DNA from: Lutjanus erythropterus
Taxonomy: Eukaryota; Chordata; Actinopteri; Lutjaniformes; Lutjanidae
Direction of reading: 5' to 3'
Length of the DNA stretch: 64,000 nt
NCBI GenBank assembly: GCA_020091685.1
Contig: CM034599.1
Span: forward strand, 33,271,920-33,335,919
Of the stretch, positions 58,388-64,000 are shown one piece after another. The first letter of the stretch is position 1. Every line of letters starts with the position of its first letter. The translations under genes were made by a program, and so were the position numbers. The notes under the pieces are model-generated. The model was not told the origin of the DNA and did not search any database. It saw only the letters and a list, made by a program, of their open reading frames with translations.

Positions 58388-61368
58388 TGCCAAAGACTTT
58401 ATACACCTTCAGAATAAAATGTTTAACGCACAGTTGTTTTTCAAGTGTAATATACCAGTTATTACTTATTGCTTATTTTTGTTTAACTGTATTTAGTGAT
58501 TAATAAATAATTAAGCCTTAAACCCTGCTCTCATGCAGCTTCAGATGGACTTAAATGGTCCTATCATAAGTGTTGCTAAATAACAATGATTTGTCATGAT
58601 TTGATGTTTGACAGTTTTTCCCACTCCAGTGTACATTTTCAAATCTAATAAAGTGATCTTGTTGTTATTCTCACAGAGAGAAACGTTCTTCTGTTCTGAA
58701 GACCTCTCCACTGGGGTTTGGTTTGTAATTCTTGGTGCAGAGACACAGGGATTGGTGTGGACATGGTTTAATAGTCTTGTATTATTTTGAACAGCATATT
58801 ATTTTGGGGCTTTCTGGGCTCTTTAATAACGCTCCAAATAATATTATTACAGACGTCCTATTGGAGCGTATTGTTGCGAATGGCCAGAGGAGCAGACGGA
58901 TGCCAGCCTCCCATGGCCTGATCCTGGATTCCTCAGATATGGGTTTTCCACTGTACAAGTGTACCATGACACACAGCGGCTACCACTGTGTGGCATGTTT
59001 TTCCACAGTGTTGTACAGTTTGGTTTGGTTAAAGTGAAAATATCAAAAAATGTATTTAATGATCCAAACCGCTGCGTGATCATGAACACATTCCTGTTTT
59101 CTCTCTTGACCACCCAGCACTTGGTTGTTCCAGCCTGGTCCTGGAAAATATCCTGAGAAAATGATAGATTTTCTGTGTCCTACAGCTCTATCTACGAAAA
59201 CAGCATTGGCAGAAGTAGTGACGTGATCTCTAATTTTTAAAAAACACTCAATAAAACAAACAACACACTGATTCGAGCTTACACGGTCCCAAAACTGCCA
59301 GTAATCTATTTTGCACAGCAGTTGCGCAAAGTGGCACTGTACTGTGTTCTATGGTCCATCCATGTCAGACGTCAAGTGGGAAATAATCAAATGAAATCAA
59401 TAATGAAAGATTGGAGTTTGAATGAAACTAGTAAGAAGACCGACAGAGCAAAAAGCTGGTGTGGAAAAGGTCAGAGAGAAAATTTTTCCCATATTTTCAC
59501 TGCCTCCTTCCACAAAGTCGTTCCAACATCCCTGAGCCCCGTTCTGCTCAAAAATGTGTTTTGCACATTGTTTAATATCTGGAGGGGATCTTTAAGAATA
59601 TCGGTTGACAATCAGACATTTGCTATAATAGACCCAGCCTCAGTGCATCATGGTCCTGCTCGCTGTGATCAAAGAAGAGTATTTTTGTGCTTAAAAGACT
59701 CGATAACTCTTTACTCAGATACTCTGATGTTACATAAACACTCTTCACCATGAGATGTCAGATACATTTCGCATAAAACAGGAAACTTTTTGTAAAGGAT
59801 TTAACAGAACACAACCTTTGTCACCTTACACTGCAACACTTATTTCCCAGTGATCAGACAAACATCAGCTTGATGCAGACATCACAGAGCTGAACTGAAA
59901 TGCAAAAACAACTTTTGTCTTTTGATGACCCACTTGGCAAACGGTTTAGTGTCAGGACTGTGTGACGGCCTGAAAGAAAAAGTAGACATTGTTATTAAGT
60001 GCCAGTCACTGGTTTCAGTCACTGTAAGAGGATACACTGAGTTTGGAGGTTATTTTAGGGTTCACAGTCACATCTGAGGACCTGAAGGATCTCTGGTTTT
60101 TCTTTGGTACGTCTGAGGGACGACACTGAAGAATCTCTTTAAGATCAAAGCCCGGAGATCAAACATGCTGCGTCCACAGGAGGAGGGACGCAGTCATAAG
60201 GATCTCAATCACTGTCTGTCCCTGAAACCAGCAGGGACCCAGAGGACCAGCTGAGTGCTGTATGAAACCAGCTCCACAGGTACATGAGCTGTGGCATAGG
60301 ACCACAGGGTCCCTGTGCTTTTTGTTCCCATGGCTATTAATCAGCAGCCCTGCGGGGGCCAATCACACACCAGTGAGGCCCCTCTCATCCCTACATCCTG
60401 AGTCTGAAACAGGACCAGGCAGGGACTGGGACTGGGACTGGGGTGTCCAAAGATGTTGCCAGAGGAAAAAAGGACTGTGGGACAGGAGTATTAATTGTCA
60501 ATGGTCTTCATCTTAAGGCACGAAGGGTCAGCTCCATAAAGATTTTTTTTTTCTCCACGTTTCCAAAACATTAAGTCCAAGGCATCTTTTGTTATGAGGC
60601 GAACACACAGTCTCACAAAACCAGGCAGAGATGTTTAAGGGCCCTCTGAGATTTCCCTTTAAGGTAGTATTCTGAGAAAGCAGAGGCCTATACTATGTCA
60701 TTTTATATGGAGTGTAAGAGTGACAAGCCTATCATTTGGTTTTATAAAAAAAAATTGTGTGACCAGTTAAAGATGTATTCAGAGGATCTTGGTGGCTTAA
60801 AATGGACCAGATTTGGGTTAAATCAATACTGGCTGCTTGTTTCAAATGCTCACTTATTCTCATTTATTCCTGAGTACATGAAAAGAGGTGCTTTTTTTTT
60901 TTTTTGCTGAACTCTGGACTCTTTTGTGTGAATATTATTTACACTTGCATTTGAATTATTTTGGTTTGCCTGTAACCAACATTTTCTTTTGTTTTATTTA
61001 GGTATGTATAGTTTCTTTTATACATTGTTTCATATTGAACCGTCTTGAGCTTGGATTGTTGTTCTGCTTTGATCAAAGTGTTTTCATTCATGTATTCATG
61101 CAGGGGATGATCTTTAAAATTTCGCAGACGATTCTCCAGATGGCACCCCAAAAAACGTACAGGCAATCAGCTACAATTTGACCCATGTGGTCATGCAAAT
61201 AACTAACAATCTTCACTCAGACGCAAGGGTTGTTTCAGTGCTGCAAAACACCACGATTTGCTCTGCACTTTGACACCAAAGACAGTGATACAGATCCTAT
61301 CTCCTATCAACACTGTTAGATTCTTTGAAACATGACAACAATCTGCGGCTAGTTTTAGTAATAACCAA
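58388..61368. other. Non-coding stretch
   Basis: Nearly 3 kb without a recognised repeat. The 143-codon ORF at 59322-59753 is the longest here; it has no motif that I recognise and no splice context. ORFs at 58732-59113 overlap on both strands. A GC-richer patch lies at 60180-60480 with repeated GACTGG words (60421-60440). Confidence 0.45.
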
Positions 61369-61525
61369 GCAGATATTTTGGGAAATATGCTTTTTCTTTC
61401 TTGCTGACAGGTAGGTTGATCCCATCCTCATATCTGTGGGTTCCAGTCCAGAGCAATTAGCTTAGCTTAAAGAATAGAAGCAAGGGGAAACGGCTATCCT
61501 GGCTCTGTCCAAAATTTAAAATATC
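61369..61525 (+). mobile_element. GTTAGCTTAGC-type dispersed element, degenerate copy
   Basis: GATATTTTGGGAAATATGCT, TTCTTTCTTGCTGACAG, AATTAGCTTAGCTTAAAGAA, AAGGGGAAACGGCTATCCTG and GCTCTGTCCAAAATTTAAAA match the order of the element at 35112. Confidence 0.65.
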
Positions 61526-61952
61526 TACAGCAACTATGGCTGCACAATTAATGACAATATTTTTGAAATCACAAAATGGCCAAGACCTTGTGCAGTCTTG
61601 TAATAGTGAGGTCGCCAATAGCAAGGTCACTGCGCCCAGCCCAAAAATATGACACATCTGTTTTTGTACGTATTGAACAAAAAAAACCAAAAAACCAAAA
61701 AAAAAACCACCTTGTGTTCATTAGTTAATGGATTTTCTATTTCCGACACACATACAAGAGTGGCATCAATATTCTGCTGTAACTCAGGCTAAAAAATAAT
61801 AAGCAGACTTGACAAAAGAGTTTAAGGGCTCATTTAATGGTCATTTTACAACAACAAACAAACAACACTGAACAAAACATAATTTTTAATAAGAGTGAGG
61901 CATCTGAATTTAAAAGTCACACAGCCTAAAGAAAGATGTTGTTGTGGTGGTA
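61526..61952. other. Non-coding stretch with A/C-rich run
   Basis: AAAAAACCAAAAAACC-type low-complexity sequence at 61678-61710. TATGGCTGCACAATTAATGA (61537) resembles a common fish repeat start. No gene. Confidence 0.4.
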
Positions 61953-62021
61953 CAGCAGCGGATACTTCTACATCTCTTGCCAGACAGCAGCAGAGTGAAC
62001 AGACTGTGGCTGGGGTGGGTA
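61953..62021. repeat. Dispersed-repeat fragment, paralogue of 7105-7164
   Basis: GCGGATACTTCTACATCTCT, TGCCAGACAGCAGCAGAGTG and AACAGACTGTGGCTGGGGTG align with the earlier copy and with my memory of a common fish repeat. The parent element is not identified. Confidence 0.5.
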
Positions 62022-64000
62022 TTAGTATTCTTGGAAGTTTTGCTTTTCAGATCAGAAAATTCATATATTAATAAAACAACTGATTTTGTCATTTAGGTGT
62101 GAGGTTTAAAAAACAGCTTATAGCTGCATTTCTTCTCAAATATTCTTCCATACTATCAAACTTATGTCTAATGATTTATCTTGATACTATTCACATAGTT
62201 TTTGTGGCTGTAACTTCCATGATAGCTCACGGTCTGTGCAGCACATTGTGCTTCCTCCTGGAGAGAAATGTGCTGTTTAAATAAAGTGGTGCTTTCTTGC
62301 TTGGTTAAAAACATCACTCTACAAAATGTGCAGTTTCTCACCAGGAAAATCTGAATTTACTCCAGTTATTCTCTCTAAAGCTGGAGGTATTTTTCCACTA
62401 ATGGTTATTGGAGAACCTCTTAAAAATTATACAAGGTTCCACTTTAGCAAAGTGAAGCAGAACACTTAAGGAAGAGTGTATAGATCTAACTATCTATCTA
62501 ACTGTCCATGCTTGGGAACGGCTATTCTTTCAGTTTAGAGCAACTCATTTAAAAGGCCTTGCTAAAGAGTATCTTGAAAGCTGACCTGAGCAGACCTGCT
62601 GATGGTTTGACTTTACAACCTTCCAGTCACAGTCTCACTTCTCTTCCCTCGGCGCTGTCTCCACAACTGGAGGCATTTCCACAGGTGGAGGAAGTGAAGA
62701 TATCTCTATCCTGCAGCTAAATTCCTCCTGTTAGTCTGACTGACTGATCTGCTGCAAAGAGACCTTTGATGCTAAAGATGATGCACCAACTAGCTTCCTC
62801 CGTTTGAACAGTCAGGAGAGGAGCAAACGTAACCACCTGCCAGTCAAACTTAATTTAGTGGAAGAGCCTACGTGGCCTGAAGCCGGGGGAGCTCCCAGCG
62901 CTCAGCATACCTGTCCTGCACTGATTGAAATAAAGTGAACGTCTGAGGACTGAATGGCCCTGACAGAGCTGTGAAACAGCAGGGAGGTACAGTCACACAT
63001 ACACACACACCCCATGTTTGTGCAAGTGTGTGTGAGAGAGTTTGATGTGGGCCGTTAAGCGTCCACTGCAGTGAACGACACACCTTCCTGGTCTTAATAA
63101 GTCCCAGCGTGCTGCTAAACCAGCAGCTCCTCTGTTTTTCTTCCAGCAGTGTTCAGTCCACAGTGACAGACCTTCCCTTTACAGCACGCTGAGACTGACT
63201 AATAACACACAGCAGAAACAAATACACACAGATATACCCTTGTAAGTATAAAGTCTCATGCATAGAGGCTGATTAGTTATGGGATGGCAGTCACTGATGG
63301 AGAATATGGTTAGGCCCTAGGGGTTTTGGAGTGTTTTAAAATGTAAGATTTTAATGCAAATCTGTACACCGCAGACTCTATTATCACAGTGTGTACCATT
63401 AAATATGTATGATTATCCATTTTTGAGAGCTGGGACGAATCATGTCCTACCACAAAAAACTATAAAAGTTATTGATATCAACACTCATTTCATTTCTTTT
63501 TGTTTGTGAAAAAATACCCTTGTCTCAGACAAGAATTCACATCTTTACACATTTAGAAAATGGGTTAAAAGTCCTCAAAATCTAAAACTAACAAAACCTA
63601 ATGATAACATAAGTGTTAAAGTGTGCTATTATAATCATCTTTGTTTTAAAATCAATTTTTTTCATGAAAATATTGGCCTTTTAAAGTTGTGTCCCTGTTT
63701 TCTGTCAACTCTGTCAGATCTTTTACAAAATAATCCAGCATGAAAAAGTTTAGCTATACCCTAAGGTCCCCGTCTTACTTCCTGGTTTAAAAAAGGCGGG
63801 AATACTGCTCAAGCACTCGTAAGCTTTCTAATTTTTGACAGATTCATTACATGATTTTGCTATCAGATGTGTCACAACCGTATCATGTCAACTCTGTAGC
63901 CCTTTTAAATTAGAGCTAAATAAGAATTACGGTTTAAAAATGTGTATATTTTAGCATTAAGAGAACCTCTCAGCAAAATGGCTACTCACAACAACTATGC
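62022..64000. other. Non-coding stretch to the window end
   Basis: Unique sequence; ORFs under 72 codons. 62620-63200 is somewhat GC-richer, with a short CA run at 62998-63011. No gene, repeat family or RNA recognised. Confidence 0.5.

Noticed and set aside
59322-59753. 143-codon plus-strand ORF
   Set aside because: No recognisable family, no acceptor or donor context and no neighbouring exons.

Overview
The window reads as non-coding nuclear DNA of a ray-finned fish, most likely a percomorph. The evidence is the repeat content: several families of short non-autonomous DNA transposons flanked by TTAA, hAT-type elements with 8-bp target-site duplications, L1 and L2-like LINE remnants, and A+T-rich spacers with CA, TA and TTA microsatellites. 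The fish assignment rests on my memory of these consensus sequences, not on a search. Nothing looks prokaryotic: no operons, no ribosome-binding-site/ORF arrays, and almost no ORF longer than about 180 codons.

No complete protein-coding gene, tRNA, rRNA or CRISPR array could be supported. The only gene-like signals are a well-formed candidate 5' exon at 2871-2961 (acceptor, in-frame stop, good ATG context, nine codons, strong donor), a weaker exon-like segment at 36158-36231, and two dead retrotransposon coding fragments: an L2/CR1-like reverse transcriptase on the minus strand at about 40850-41184 and an L1 ORF2 C-terminus on the plus strand inside 55475-56220. The window is probably an intergenic or large-intron region.

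Layout. 0-11 kb: mostly unique sequence, with a clean hAT element (4200-4573), a degenerate MITE (6455-6873) and a first copy of an AAGTC-rich hAT element (7179 onward). 11-16 kb: a perfect 24-bp-arm palindrome (11370-11419), an unassigned element with ~75-bp terminal inverted repeats (11562-12083), a fold-back TTAA element (14464-15008) and a second TTAA element (15368-15801). 16-22 kb: almost repeat-free, including a GC-richer stretch near 21.7 kb that could be conserved regulatory DNA. 22-33 kb: dense transposon remnants, including a complete AAGTC-rich hAT copy with target-site duplication (22433-22889), paired copies of another MITE, a TA-flanked element with internal tandem expansion (29168-29799) and a CACTRYAAAAA-type element. 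33-41 kb: a two-type minisatellite (33291-33643), more MITEs, a GC-rich unique block (38.9-39.8 kb), and a nested hAT (40052-41263). 41-64 kb: degraded repeats, an 811-bp near-perfect fold-back (48159-48969), a ~299-bp diverged tandem duplication (52505-53060), an 18-G tract, an L1 inserted beside or inside a MITE with 14-bp target-site duplications, and unique sequence to the end.

I found no convincing previously undescribed system. The best leads are the long fold-back elements that would form extended double-stranded RNA if transcribed, the unassigned 11.6-12.1 kb element, the perfect palindrome, the alternating minisatellite, the ancient tandem duplication and the candidate 5' exon.
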